Made by a program: the position numbers and the translations under genes. A stretch of 34,474 nt of DNA from Lachnospiraceae bacterium (lineage in GTDB: Bacteria > Bacillota > Clostridia > Lachnospirales > Lachnospiraceae), in assembly GCA_017536965.1 (NCBI GenBank), contig JAFWCK010000132.1, positions 1 to 34,474 of the forward strand, given 5' to 3'. The notes under the pieces are model-generated. The model was given only the letters and a program-made list of their open reading frames with translations, was not told the DNA's origin and ran no database searches. Each line of letters starts with the position of its first letter. Position 1 is the stretch's first letter. Positions 1 through 7,853 of this stretch are shown here, in pieces.

Positions 1-75
1 CATCTGCAGCTGCTGCAATTGTTTCATATTCATTCCGCCGCCAAAGCCTGCGTTTCCACCGCGTCCTTTGCCCAA
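1..75 (-). CDS. ebfC: YbaB/EbfC family nucleoid-associated protein, 5' end only
   Basis: Only the first 25 codons are in the window. They read as a Gly-rich start followed by MNMKQLQQLQM, the usual opening of the YbaB/EbfC family, small dimeric DNA-binding proteins encoded between dnaX and recR in most Bacillota. The start is taken as TTG at 75-73, because CGGAGG at 84-89 lies eight bases upstream and no ATG fits as well. That ribosome site sits inside the end of dnaX and the gene begins 3 bases after the dnaX stop, so the two are co-transcribed and probably coupled in translation. The family assignment is from context and the short N-terminus. Confidence 0.8.
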   Translation of the reverse strand, partial: MGKGRGGNAGFGGGMNMKQLQQLQM

Positions 76-78
76 TGA

Positions 79-1713
79 TTATTCCTCCGTTCCTATTGTG
101 AAATTAATATTTCCTAAAATCGATTCCAGATCGACCTGATTATCAATTTCCGGCTTTCGTGTGATCATGTTCACCTGAACATGTGGGGAAAGTCCTGTCA
201 CTTCCTTGATCAGATTTGCTACATAAGCAACTGCCGATTCTTCTTTCAGCTGTTTATAAGCCATTTCCGATGCCGCATAGATCACGACCCCGTCTTCTTC
301 TGCTTCCACACTTGCCCTGCTTAAAGCTGTTTTCAGACGATGATCACTGCAAGCATCCAGAACTTTTGACCAGGATGCTTTCACATCTGCGGCATCACCC
401 TGCACCGGAGCTGCCAGAATATCTTCCTGCGTCTTTTCCTTTTCCTCTTCAAAGTCCGGCATCATTTCCTCATACTCCGGTTCAAACACAGCCGATGTAC
501 TGATGAACGGATCTTCTTCGAAATAGGAAAACTCTGTCGTTTTTGCAGCAGGTACCCCGTCCTTTATTTTTTCTTCCAGCTGCCGGATCCTGTCGGTCAG
601 AGAATCAATATCTGTCTCCATCTGCGGCTTTGCCATTTGGATCACCGCAACTTCCAAAAGGATCTGCTTTCCGGCAGAATAACGAATGTTGTTCAGTAAT
701 TCCGATAAGATCCGGATATAGCGGAGAAGGACCTGCGCTTCTGAAAGAGAAGCATCCTCTTCTAACAATGCCCGGTTCTCATCTCCCACGCCCATGATCT
801 GCATGTTCAGACCACCGCTGACATTCACTAAAAGCAGATTTCTGATATAAACCGTAAAATCCGATACAAACTGACTGATGTCTTTGCCTGCATCGATCGT
901 TTCTTCGATCGTGGTCAGCGCTAACGCCACATCTCCTTTTGAGATGGCGCGGAACAAGCGTGAAAAAGTTTCTACATCCACAGTTCCTAAGGTGGAAAGG
1001 ACATTTGCATAGGTCAGCTTTTCTCCCAGATTAAAAGCAATACATTTATCCAGAAGACTGATCGCATCACGCATAGAGCCATCAGCTGCCCGTGCAATAT
1101 ACTTTACTGCCTTTTCTTCCGATGCAACACCTTCACTGTCCAACAGCGCAGAAAGATTTAGGGCGATCGTGTCCACACTGATCCGTTTAAAGTCATACCG
1201 TTGGCAGCGGGAAAGGATCGTAACCGGAAGCTTATGTGGTTCCGTGGTTGCCAGAATAAAAATGACATATTCCGGCGGTTCTTCCAATGTCTTTAAAAAC
1301 GCATTGGCAGCACTGCCACTCAGCATATGCGCCTCATCTATAATGTAAACTTTATAACGCCCTTTCGCCGGGGTATATTGAATTTCTTCAATGACCCTGC
1401 GGATGTCATCTACACCGGTATTGGATGCAGCATCGATCTCCACCACATCCATGAAATTGCCTGCCATGATGGCTTTGCAGTGTTCACATTCGTTGCAAGG
1501 CTCTCCGTCCACCGGATGGAGACAGTTAACTGCCTTGGCAAAGATTTTTGCCACACTTGTCTTTCCGGTTCCTCTGGTTCCGGTGAAAAGGTAAGCATGT
1601 CCTGCCCGGTTATTTTTGATCTGATTTGTCAGGGTCAAAACCACATGGTCCTGCCCCTTTACCTGGCTGAAAGTCTGCGGTCTGAATTTCCTGTAAAGAG
1701 CCACATACGACAT
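79..1713 (-). CDS. dnaX: DNA polymerase III subunits gamma/tau
   Basis: This is the clamp-loader ATPase that loads the sliding clamp and ties the loader to the polymerase core. The 544-residue product has Walker A GTRGTGKT at 45-52, the DnaX zinc module (Cys64, Cys73, Cys76, Cys79), a DEAH-type Walker B (IIDEAH) and the sensor/arginine motif LSRCQ. The AAA+ and collar regions are followed from about residue 380 by an acidic linker and a tau-like C-terminal domain. The ATG at 1713 has AGGAG nine bases upstream. The gene heads a dnaX-ebfC operon. I see no obvious A-rich slippery heptamer with a stimulating hairpin, so a frameshifted gamma form is not supported. Confidence 0.97.
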   Translation of the reverse strand: MSYVALYRKFRPQTFSQVKGQDHVVLTLTNQIKNNRAGHAYLFTGTRGTGKTSVAKIFAKAVNCLHPVDGEPCNECEHCKAIMAGNFMDVVEIDAASNTGVDDIRRVIEEIQYTPAKGRYKVYIIDEAHMLSGSAANAFLKTLEEPPEYVIFILATTEPHKLPVTILSRCQRYDFKRISVDTIALNLSALLDSEGVASEEKAVKYIARAADGSMRDAISLLDKCIAFNLGEKLTYANVLSTLGTVDVETFSRLFRAISKGDVALALTTIEETIDAGKDISQFVSDFTVYIRNLLLVNVSGGLNMQIMGVGDENRALLEEDASLSEAQVLLRYIRILSELLNNIRYSAGKQILLEVAVIQMAKPQMETDIDSLTDRIRQLEEKIKDGVPAAKTTEFSYFEEDPFISTSAVFEPEYEEMMPDFEEEKEKTQEDILAAPVQGDAADVKASWSKVLDACSDHRLKTALSRASVEAEEDGVVIYAASEMAYKQLKEESAVAYVANLIKEVTGLSPHVQVNMITRKPEIDNQVDLESILGNINFTIGTEE

Positions 1714-1764
1714 TAATACAAACTCCTACATATAATGCACCAGTTTCAAATCATACTACGAGTT

Positions 1765-1793
1765 ATATTAGCATATTTAATAAGTAATAACAA
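1765..1793 (-). promoter_or_regulatory. Candidate sigma-A promoter for dnaX
   Basis: On the minus strand, TTGTTA (1793-1788) is 17 bases from TAATAT (1770-1765), giving a predicted start near 1758 and a short leader of about 45 bases before dnaX. The -10 matches four of six consensus bases, so this is plausible rather than certain. The AT-rich stretch 1714-1811 shows nothing else recognisable. Confidence 0.5.
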
Positions 1794-1811
1794 TAAAAAG
1801 CATGAGAATAC

Positions 1812-1840
1812 TTGACTGGCTAAAATGGGTAACTTATAAT
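1812..1840 (+). promoter_or_regulatory. Strong sigma-A promoter for the SRP RNA gene
   Basis: TTGACT at 1812-1817 and a perfect TATAAT at 1835-1840 are separated by exactly 17 bases. The predicted start, about 1847-1848, falls just before the basal stem of the SRP RNA. This is among the best promoters in the window, as expected for an abundant stable RNA. Confidence 0.9.
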
Positions 1841-1847
1841 CTCAGTT

Positions 1848-1987
1848 ACCGTGTGCCGGGGCCCGAAGCGGGTCCAATGCAACAGAAATCTGTGAACCGT
1901 GTCAGGTCGGGAACGAAGCAGCACTAAGCAGAACCTTCTGTGTGACGTTGGGTCGCCTGCTTCTTAAAGCCCCGGCATCGGTTTTTT
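1848..1987 (+). ncRNA. ffs: Signal recognition particle RNA, small bacterial type
   Basis: This is the RNA core of the signal recognition particle, which binds Ffh and targets nascent membrane proteins. The conserved helix-8 block GTCAGGTC...GAAGCAGC lies at 1901-1922, with a GGAA tetraloop whose closing pair is G-C rather than the common C-G. The ends form a basal stem: TGCCGGGGC (1854-1862) pairs with GCCCCGGCA, and further CCG/CGG pairs extend it. The roughly 130-base length and absence of an Alu-type 5' domain make it the short form rather than the long form of Bacillus. The 3' stem runs directly into a T-run (1982-1987), so the molecule's own helix can serve as terminator. It lies opposite to tadA and dnaX. 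Confidence 0.93.
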
Positions 1988-2456
1988 ATTTTCTCAGTTC
2001 CTGAAAGAAGGATTTCAGAAGGGAGGCGCATTCCTCCTCCAGAATATGGGTTTTCACCTCACATTGGTGGTTAAACTCTTTCACATGCAAAAGATCCAGA
2101 ATGCTGCCGCAGCATCCGGCTTTCGGATTCATCGCACCGATAAAAACGTTTCGGATCCGAGATTGAACGATCGCGCCTGCGCACATCTGACATGGTTCCA
2201 GTGTAATATAAATATCGGTATCATCTAAGCGCCAGTCTCCAATTTTCCGGCAGGCCTTTTTGATCGCGGTGATCTCTGCATGCGCAAGCGCCGTTTTGTC
2301 AGTCATCCGGCGGTTATATCCCCGGCCGATGATCTCCCCTTTATATACGATCACGCATCCGATCGGCACTTCATTGATCTTTAAAGCCTTTTTTGCTTCT
2401 TTCAAGGCTTCCCGCATATAGTATTCTTCCGTGTTTTTTTCGATTCGCTTTGTCAT
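1986..2456 (-). CDS. tadA: tRNA-specific adenosine deaminase
   Basis: TadA deaminates A34 to inosine in tRNA-Arg(ACG), allowing decoding of CGN codons. The 156-residue product has the cytidine-deaminase-fold zinc site His59-Ala-Glu61 (HAE) and Cys89-x-x-Cys92 (PCQMC), with Glu61 as the proton shuttle. The ATG at 2456 is chosen with AAGGA about nine bases upstream; a TTG three codons earlier is also open but less likely. The stop codon overlaps the T-run that ends the convergent SRP RNA. The order mltG, tadA, dnaX on one strand with the SRP RNA gene between tadA and dnaX resembles the arrangement in other Bacillota. Confidence 0.95.
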   Translation of the reverse strand: MTKRIEKNTEEYYMREALKEAKKALKINEVPIGCVIVYKGEIIGRGYNRRMTDKTALAHAEITAIKKACRKIGDWRLDDTDIYITLEPCQMCAGAIVQSRIRNVFIGAMNPKAGCCGSILDLLHVKEFNHQCEVKTHILEEECASLLKSFFQELRK

Positions 2457-2471
2457 GATTCCCAATCCTTC

Positions 2472-2500
2472 AAAAAGGCCGCAGAAAACCGCGGCCCTTT
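2472..2500 (-). terminator. Rho-independent terminator after mltG
   Basis: GGCCGC (2477-2482) and GCGGCC (2491-2496) form a six-bp G+C stem with an eight-base loop, followed on the minus strand by five Ts. It lies between mltG and tadA, and its T-run ends just before the tadA ribosome site. T-rich sequence on the plus side makes it possibly two-way. The rest of 2501-2571 shows nothing clear. Confidence 0.75.
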
Positions 2501-2571
2501 TGTCTCTTTTTGTTTTTTAAGCAGCATGAAAAACCACTCTTTTGATGGTTCCGGCACTTTGGCAGTTTGTG

Positions 2572-3678
2572 TTAATACGTGTACCAAAGGCCTTGCTCCT
2601 GCAGCCACTCAATGTTTGCTTCATGCTCTGCATTGGTTTCTGCAAAATAGAGCTTGCCGTTTTTATCCGATACAAAGAACAATGCGCCCGTATCTTCCGG
2701 ATGCAGCGTCCCCTCAATAGCTGAGCGGCTCGGCGCACATACCGGACCAACCGGGATCACGCCTTCCATATTTGGTCCTCTGGTGTTGTAAGGATTCTCC
2801 AGATCCAGATCATCACCGTTCAGATCTCTGGAGTGCGGATCCACCTGGATCGCATAATAGGTCGTGATGTCACTTCCCAGGGACATGCCTTCGTCCAGTC
2901 GGCGGAAGAACACGCCAGCTACTCCGGCACGATCCTGTACAGCCATAGATTCTCCTTCCACAACGGAAGCAATGGTCAGAAGTTCATGAACGCTGTATGC
3001 ACTGCTGTCAATATCGTTCTTGTATTCATTCAGGACTTCTTCCATTTTATTCAGCATAACAGAGAAGATCTCCTCTACGCTCACGTCCTTGCTTAAAAGC
3101 GTATAAGTATCCGGGAACAGATACCCTTCCAGTGAATAGTAAATACCCGGATCCTTGATCGCGCTGGTCAAAAACCAGTATTTATCGATCATGCGGTTCA
3201 GATATGCTTCATCCTTCAGAAGTGCATAAACATCTTCCTTAGTATTATTGGTTGCTTCTTCAATGGCATTAGCCAGCCACGGGATTGTTTTTCCTTCAAT
3301 ATACGTGAATTGGATCTCGTCACCAGTATAGATGTCTCCATTTTCCATCATCGTGATGATCTCTTTCAGACTCATATCCGGAGAAACACCATAACGGCCT
3401 GCCTGCAGCGGTTTGACTTTATTAAGTCTGGTATAGATCTTAAAAGCCAAAGGACTTTTGATGATCCCCTCTTCTGCAAACAGTTTTCCGACGTCAGCCA
3501 GATAAGATCCCTCTTTGACTTCGATCAGCTTTTCCTGTTTAAAATCAGAGGAAGGTTTCAGATTTGCACTATACCATCCCAAACCAGCAACTGCGATCAA
3601 AAGAATAACCACAATAATGATCAAAGTGATCAGCAGCCCGGATTTTTTCTTTTTCGGTTTTCTGGCTACTTTCGCCAT
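2572..3678 (-). CDS. mltG: Endolytic murein transglycosylase MltG (YceG-like)
   Basis: MltG cleaves nascent peptidoglycan strands at the outer face of the cytoplasmic membrane and is thought to set glycan length. The 368-residue product starts with a short Lys/Arg-rich cytoplasmic tail, one membrane segment at about residues 14-35, a LysM-like region, then the YceG catalytic domain with the EGYLFPDTY motif (about 184-192) and the ASVVEGES motif, whose first Glu (about 241) corresponds to the family's catalytic residue. The ATG at 3678 follows AAAGGAG by five bases; a TTG seven codons earlier lacks such a site. It has its own promoter at 3721-3749 and a terminator after it. Confidence 0.93.
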   Translation of the reverse strand: MAKVARKPKKKKSGLLITLIIIVVILLIAVAGLGWYSANLKPSSDFKQEKLIEVKEGSYLADVGKLFAEEGIIKSPLAFKIYTRLNKVKPLQAGRYGVSPDMSLKEIITMMENGDIYTGDEIQFTYIEGKTIPWLANAIEEATNNTKEDVYALLKDEAYLNRMIDKYWFLTSAIKDPGIYYSLEGYLFPDTYTLLSKDVSVEEIFSVMLNKMEEVLNEYKNDIDSSAYSVHELLTIASVVEGESMAVQDRAGVAGVFFRRLDEGMSLGSDITTYYAIQVDPHSRDLNGDDLDLENPYNTRGPNMEGVIPVGPVCAPSRSAIEGTLHPEDTGALFFVSDKNGKLYFAETNAEHEANIEWLQEQGLWYTY

Positions 3679-3720
3679 AGCGGCTCCTTTCCGTACCAAA
3701 CTTCAGAAATAAACTGAAAT

Positions 3721-3749
3721 ATTATAACATCTATCCCTGCCAAAAACAA
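3721..3749 (-). promoter_or_regulatory. Promoter for mltG
   Basis: On the minus strand TTGTTT (3749-3744), a 17-base spacer and TATAAT (3726-3721) with an upstream TGN extension give a predicted start near 3714, about 36 bases before the mltG ATG. Confidence 0.8.
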
Positions 3750-3790
3750 CTTTGTCAGAAAAACCAGTTTCACTTGTCAGAGGTTCTTTC

Positions 3791-4021
3791 CTATATATTT
3801 CTGACACGGTCAAAATTGACCTTTACCAGCCGGCCGGAAGCATCTCTTACATAATCTCTCATGTAATCTGTATCTTCCTGAAATACACAAGCTGCCGCAA
3901 TTTTCCCGGCATCCGAACGCCTGCCGTCCAGATACAGCTCCGCTCCATGTCCGGAAAACGCAGTCAGCTCGTCTTTCAGAGTCATGTAAGAAATATATCT
4001 TTCTTTTTCCAGTTCTGTCAT
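3791..4021 (-). CDS. Small conserved-looking protein of unknown function (76 aa)
   Basis: I do not recognise this protein. It is real by its start: AGGAGG lies five bases before the ATG at 4021. The 76 residues are soluble, charged and without Cys clusters or membrane segments. The N-terminal half looks helical (MTELEKERYISYMTLKDEL) and the C-terminal half has a basic/acidic alternation (YVRDASGRLVKVNFDRV) that could form a small beta-hairpin. It lies upstream of mltG on the same strand, but mltG has its own promoter between them, so a shared job is not implied. No clear terminator follows it. Confidence 0.7.
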   Translation of the reverse strand: MTELEKERYISYMTLKDELTAFSGHGAELYLDGRRSDAGKIAAACVFQEDTDYMRDYVRDASGRLVKVNFDRVRNI

Positions 4022-4142
4022 ATCAGCCTCCTTTCCTGATGTGAATACTCGCGGGAACAAAAGAAGATGCTTCGTGATAATAATCCTCCCCCGCGGCGGC
4101 ACAGAAAAAAAGACTTTCCTTGTTTGTTTAAAAATCGGGAAC

Positions 4143-4166
4143 CGGATCTGCAGAACTGCGGATCCG
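4143..4166. repeat. Near-perfect inverted repeat in the gap before mecA
   Basis: CGGATCTGCAG (4143-4153) and CTGCGGATCCG (4156-4166) can form an 11-bp stem with one T-G wobble. No T-run follows on the plus strand, and on the minus strand a short T-run comes only after several unpaired bases, so it is a weak terminator at best. It could be a binding site or a processing hairpin. The rest of the 278-base gap 4022-4299 holds A/T-rich sequence and the mecA promoter. Confidence 0.5.
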
Positions 4167-4264
4167 TAAATCGAAATGAGAAGAGTGTTTTTCCGCTGCT
4201 ATTATCGGAATGTTTTTTGCGGAAAATCTCATTCCTATGCGGAATTCAGTATATTAAAATTATA

Positions 4265-4293
4265 TTGACTTTTCAAGTATTTTCGATTATTTT
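4265..4293 (+). promoter_or_regulatory. Promoter giving a leaderless mecA transcript
   Basis: TTGACT at 4265-4270, 17 bases, then TATTTT at 4288-4293. Seven bases past the -10 is position 4300, the A of the mecA start codon. No purine-rich ribosome site exists between the -10 and the ATG, so the mRNA is predicted to start at or next to the ATG. Confidence 0.7.
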
Positions 4294-4299
4294 TCCTAT

Positions 4300-4977
4300 A
4301 TGAAGATCGAACGTATTAACGACAATCAGATAAAGTGCACATTGACCCGTTCGGACCTGGCTTCCCGTCAGATCCGGATGAGTGAACTTGTCTATGGGAA
4401 CGAGAAAACAAAGGGACTGTTCCAGGATATGATGGAGCAGGCTTCTACTGAGGTTGGTTTTGAAGCAAGCGATCTGCCTCTGATGATCGAAGCTATCCCG
4501 GTTTCTATGGACTGCATCGTTCTGATGATCACAAAAGTGGAAGACGCAGACGAAATGGATACCAAGTTCTCCAGCTTCACCCACTTGAATGAGATCTTCT
4601 CCGATGATAAAGAAATGCCGGAGGCTCCGTCTGCAGAAGACCGTCCGGTTCACAAGGATCTGTTCTCCTCTGTCACTGCTTCCTCAATGGAGCGGTTATT
4701 CTCCTTTGACAGCCTGGATACCGTGATCCGTTTTGCGCATCATGTCAGCGATATTTATCATGGAGAAAATTCCTTATATAAATGTCCTGATAATAACAGA
4801 TACTATTTGTTACTGAGCAAATCCAGCCATAACATCAAAGAGTTTGGTCTGGTTTGCAACTCTGCATTAGAATATGGCAGCAAGGAATTCTATAACTTCG
4901 CCAGAGGTGCGTACCTGAATGAACATTATGAAAAGATCTTGATCGGGGACGCAATTCAAAGCCTTGCGTTTGTGTAG
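4300..4977 (+). CDS. mecA: Adaptor protein MecA
   Basis: MecA proteins bind ClpC and deliver substrates to the ClpCP protease. The 225-residue product opens with the family's N-terminal domain (MKIERINDNQIKCTLTRSDL, then an LVYG..KTKGLF stretch and a run of hydrophobics ending in MIEAIP) and ends with the C-terminal ClpC-binding domain (YLNEHYEKI). An acidic linker at about 88-125 separates the two, as usual. There is no Shine-Dalgarno before the ATG; the sequence there is T-rich and overlaps the promoter, so translation probably starts from a leaderless message. A hairpin and T-run follow at 5019-5042. Confidence 0.92.
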   Translation: MKIERINDNQIKCTLTRSDLASRQIRMSELVYGNEKTKGLFQDMMEQASTEVGFEASDLPLMIEAIPVSMDCIVLMITKVEDADEMDTKFSSFTHLNEIFSDDKEMPEAPSAEDRPVHKDLFSSVTASSMERLFSFDSLDTVIRFAHHVSDIYHGENSLYKCPDNNRYYLLLSKSSHNIKEFGLVCNSALEYGSKEFYNFARGAYLNEHYEKILIGDAIQSLAFV

Positions 4978-5018
4978 CTTGCCTGTTTTCTTGCTGAATA
5001 GTTTCAGCTTATTAAGAG

Positions 5019-5042
5019 CAGGCAGATTAGGCCTGTTTTTTT
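5019..5042 (+). terminator. Rho-independent terminator between mecA and potA
   Basis: CAGGC (5019-5023) pairs with GCCTG (5031-5035), with A/G-T pairs extending the stem, and seven Ts follow. It lies only 24 bases before the potA ATG. The 5' arm can pair instead with TGCCTG at 4980-4985, so an antiterminated form is possible. I find no convincing separate promoter for potA. Confidence 0.75.
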
Positions 5043-5066
5043 ATTGGAAATAAACAGAGGTAATCT

Positions 5067-6191
5067 ATGGCAGCAGAATTGATTCGTTTAAAAGACCTGG
5101 TCATGGAGTTCGGAAATGAGAGAGTTCTTGACTCCATCAATTTAACAATTGAAGATAAGAAATTCCTGACTCTTCTGGGCCCTTCCGGATGCGGAAAAAC
5201 CACAACGCTCCGTATCATCGCCGGTTTCCAGAAGCCAACATCAGGAGAGGTCTTTTTTGACGGCCAGCCGATCACGGATCTGCCGCCGTATAAAAGGCAG
5301 GTCAATACCGTCTTTCAGAATTACGCACTGTTCCCGCATTTAGATGTGTACGATAACATCGCCTTCGGACTGCGTATCTCCAAACTGCCTGAAAAAGAGA
5401 TCGATCGCAGGGTTGGTGAAATGCTTGCATCTGTTTCTTTAAAAGGATTTGAAAACCGGCCGATCACTTCTTTATCCGGCGGACAGCAGCAGCGCGTTGC
5501 CATCGCCAGAGCTCTGGTCAACCGTCCAAAAGTCCTGCTGCTGGATGAACCACTTGGTGCTTTGGACCTGCGTCTGCGCATGGATATGCAGAACGAATTA
5601 AAACAGATCCAACAGGAAGTCGGTATCACCTTTGTATATGTCACACACGATCAGGAAGAAGCCCTTTCCATGTCTGACACCGTGGTGGTCATGGATGCCG
5701 GAAAGATCCTGCAGATTGGGACCCCGGAAGATATCTACAATGAACCTGCCAATGCTTTTGTTGCAGATTTCATAGGCGAATCCAATATCTTAGACGGCAT
5801 CATGCTGGAAGATTATAAAGTGAAAATGTTTGGACAGGTATTTACCTGTGTGGATAAAGGTTTTGAAAGAAACGAGCCGGTCGATGTTGTCATCCGCCCG
5901 GAAGACATCGATATCGTTGCAGCTGATGCCGGTCATCTTTGCGGCACGGTAACAAACGTGATCTTTAAAGGTGTCCATTATGATACCATTGTTGATTTCA
6001 AGGGATTCAAATGGCTGATCCAGACGACTGATTATTACCCGGTCGATTCCTATATAGGGATTCAGCTGAATCCGGATGATATCCATGTTATGAAGAGAAG
6101 CGAATACTCCGGTCTGTACGGAGATTACAGTACCTTCTCAGATGAATATGACGACATCACAAACGCGGATGAATCCGCAGATGAAGAATAA
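5067..6191 (+). CDS. potA: Spermidine/putrescine ABC transporter ATPase
   Basis: PotA powers polyamine import through PotBC. The 374-residue product has Walker A GPSGCGKT (38-45), Q-loop [19 protein letters not shown], signature [15 protein letters not shown], Walker [12 protein letters not shown] and the H-loop THDQEEAL, followed by the C-terminal TOBE-type regulatory domain (about 240-350) that is usual in the PotA group, with VIRPEDI. The ATG is preceded by AGAGG. It is the first gene of potABCD; potB starts 13 bases after it. A short acidic tail closes the protein. Confidence 0.96.
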   Translation: MAAELIRLKDLVMEFGNERVLDSINLTIEDKKFLTLLGPSGCGKTTTLRIIAGFQKPTSGEVFFDGQPITDLPPYKRQVNTVFQNYALFPHLDVYDNIAFGLRISKLPEKEIDRRVGEMLASVSLKGFENRPITSLSGGQQQRVAIARALVNRPKVLLLDEPLGALDLRLRMDMQNELKQIQQEVGITFVYVTHDQEEALSMSDTVVVMDAGKILQIGTPEDIYNEPANAFVADFIGESNILDGIMLEDYKVKMFGQVFTCVDKGFERNEPVDVVIRPEDIDIVAADAGHLCGTVTNVIFKGVHYDTIVDFKGFKWLIQTTDYYPVDSYIGIQLNPDDIHVMKRSEYSGLYGDYSTFSDEYDDITNADESADEE

Positions 6192-6204
6192 ACGGAGGGT
6201 GTCA

Positions 6205-7023
6205 ATGAAACGCAGATGGCTGACAGCTCCTTATATCATATGGATGCTCCTGTTTACGATCGTTCCGCTTTGCATCGTCATTTACTTTGCATTTACGGAT
6301 TCTGTGACCGGTGCTTTTACGTTTGCCAATATTGTCAGCATTCTTGATTATGCCTCGATCTTTCTCCGCTCGATCTGGCTTTCTGTAGCAGCTACTCTGC
6401 TCTGCCTGATCATCGGTTATCCGGTGGCATATACCATTGCGCAGTGCAAACCGCGCACACAGAGGATCCTGCAAATGCTGATCATGCTTCCAATGTGCCT
6501 GAGCTTTTTGCTTAGGACTTTAGCCTGGGTCGCCCTGCTGGAGGATACAGGTATTCTAAATTCACTGATCACATCAATTGGGCTGAAGCCACTCCCGCTG
6601 ATCCGAAATTCCGGCGCTGTGATCCTCGGTATGGTGTATAACTATCTGCCATATATGATCCTGCCGCTGTATTCTTCTATCTCCAAGATCAACCCTAAGC
6701 TGGTGGAGGCTGCAGAAGATTTAGGCTGCAGCAGAAGACAGAGTTTCACCAAAGTGATCCTCCCGCTTTCAACTCCAGGTATTGCATCCGGCATCACTAT
6801 GGTTTTTGTTCCGGCAGTATCCACTTTCTATATTTCACAAAAGTTAGGATCTCCGGGAACGATCATGGTCGGTGACGTAATCGAATCTCAGTTCAAGGGA
6901 GCCTATAATCCGAATCTGGGAGCTGCTATGTCCCTGATCCTGCTGATCCTGATTTTTATCTGTATCGGTTTGTCCAACCGGGTGACCAAACAGCATGGCA
7001 GTGAGGAGGTGACACCTCTATGA
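6205..7023 (+). CDS. potB: Spermidine/putrescine ABC transporter permease PotB
   Basis: One of two inner-membrane subunits of the polyamine importer. The 272-residue protein has about six hydrophobic segments and the permease EAA-type loop (VEAAEDLGCSRRQSFTKVILPLSTPGI), which contacts PotA. The ATG at 6205 follows CGGAGGG by a few bases; a longer reading from 6142 would run into potA and lacks this support. Its end overlaps the potC start by four bases (ATGA), so the two are coupled. Confidence 0.95.
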   Translation: MKRRWLTAPYIIWMLLFTIVPLCIVIYFAFTDSVTGAFTFANIVSILDYASIFLRSIWLSVAATLLCLIIGYPVAYTIAQCKPRTQRILQMLIMLPMCLSFLLRTLAWVALLEDTGILNSLITSIGLKPLPLIRNSGAVILGMVYNYLPYMILPLYSSISKINPKLVEAAEDLGCSRRQSFTKVILPLSTPGIASGITMVFVPAVSTFYISQKLGSPGTIMVGDVIESQFKGAYNPNLGAAMSLILLILIFICIGLSNRVTKQHGSEEVTPL

Positions 7024-7853
7024 GAAAAGCATCTAAAGTGATCACCGTTCTGGTGTTTATCTTTTTGTATTTTCCAATCATAATCCTGGCTGTAGCGTCA
7101 TTCAGTTCAGGCACAGATATTGCTGTTTTCAAAGAATTCACTTTCAGCCGTTATGCAGAGCTGTTTAAAGATGCTGCACTGTTAAGACTGGTCCGGAATT
7201 CCGCCATCATTGCAATTGTCTCCACGATCGTTGCAACGGGCCTTGGAACAGCCGCCGCCGTCGGGATCCACCGTATGGGCAAAAAAATGCGCGGTCTGGT
7301 CATGGGTATGACCAATATCCCTATCACAAACCCGGATATCGTAACCGGTGTTTCCTTAGCATTAATGTTTGCCTTCGTAGGAACGATTCTCAGATCAAAC
7401 GCGATCCTTGGTTTCTGGACTTTGCTGATCGCACACGTCACATTCAATCTTCCTTATGTGATCCTGAATGTAATGCCTCGGATCGCACAAATGGATCCAA
7501 ATCTGACAGATGCGGCAATGGATCTGGGCTGTACACCTGCAAAAGCATTCTTCAAAGTTACTCTGCATGAAATCATGCCTGGCGTGATCGCAGGTGCGCT
7601 GATGAGTTTTACTATGTCTTTGGATGATTTCGTAATCTCCTATTTCGTAACGGGGTTCGAATTTGTGACCCTGCCGGTCGAAATATATAACTATACGAAA
7701 AAACCGATCCATCCAAAGGTCTATGCGCTGTTCACCTTATTGTTCCTGGTGATCCTGATCCTGATGATCGTCATGAACATCCTGCAAAGCCGTAGTGAAA
7801 GCCGCAGAGAAAAAATGCATATCCGTGCCAAAGCAGCAGGAGGTGAAGTATGA
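7020..7853 (+). CDS. potC: Spermidine/putrescine ABC transporter permease PotC
   Basis: The second membrane subunit of the polyamine importer, 277 residues, with six predicted membrane segments and the EAA-type motif DAAMDLGCTPAKAFFKVTLHEIMPGVIAG. The following SLDDFVISYFVTG block is typical of PotC proteins. The start overlaps the potB stop and its stop overlaps the potD start (ATGA), so potB, potC and potD are translationally coupled. The cytoplasmic C-terminus is basic. Confidence 0.95.
   Translation: MRKASKVITVLVFIFLYFPIIILAVASFSSGTDIAVFKEFTFSRYAELFKDAALLRLVRNSAIIAIVSTIVATGLGTAAAVGIHRMGKKMRGLVMGMTNIPITNPDIVTGVSLALMFAFVGTILRSNAILGFWTLLIAHVTFNLPYVILNVMPRIAQMDPNLTDAAMDLGCTPAKAFFKVTLHEIMPGVIAGALMSFTMSLDDFVISYFVTGFEFVTLPVEIYNYTKKPIHPKVYALFTLLFLVILILMIVMNILQSRSESRREKMHIRAKAAGGEV

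Noticed and set aside
79-1713. Programmed frameshift in dnaX to make gamma
   Set aside because: No A-rich slippery heptamer with a clear downstream hairpin was found by eye.
6142-6204. Longer potB start inside potA
   Set aside because: It lacks a ribosome site and overlaps potA; the ATG at 6205 has CGGAGGG just upstream.
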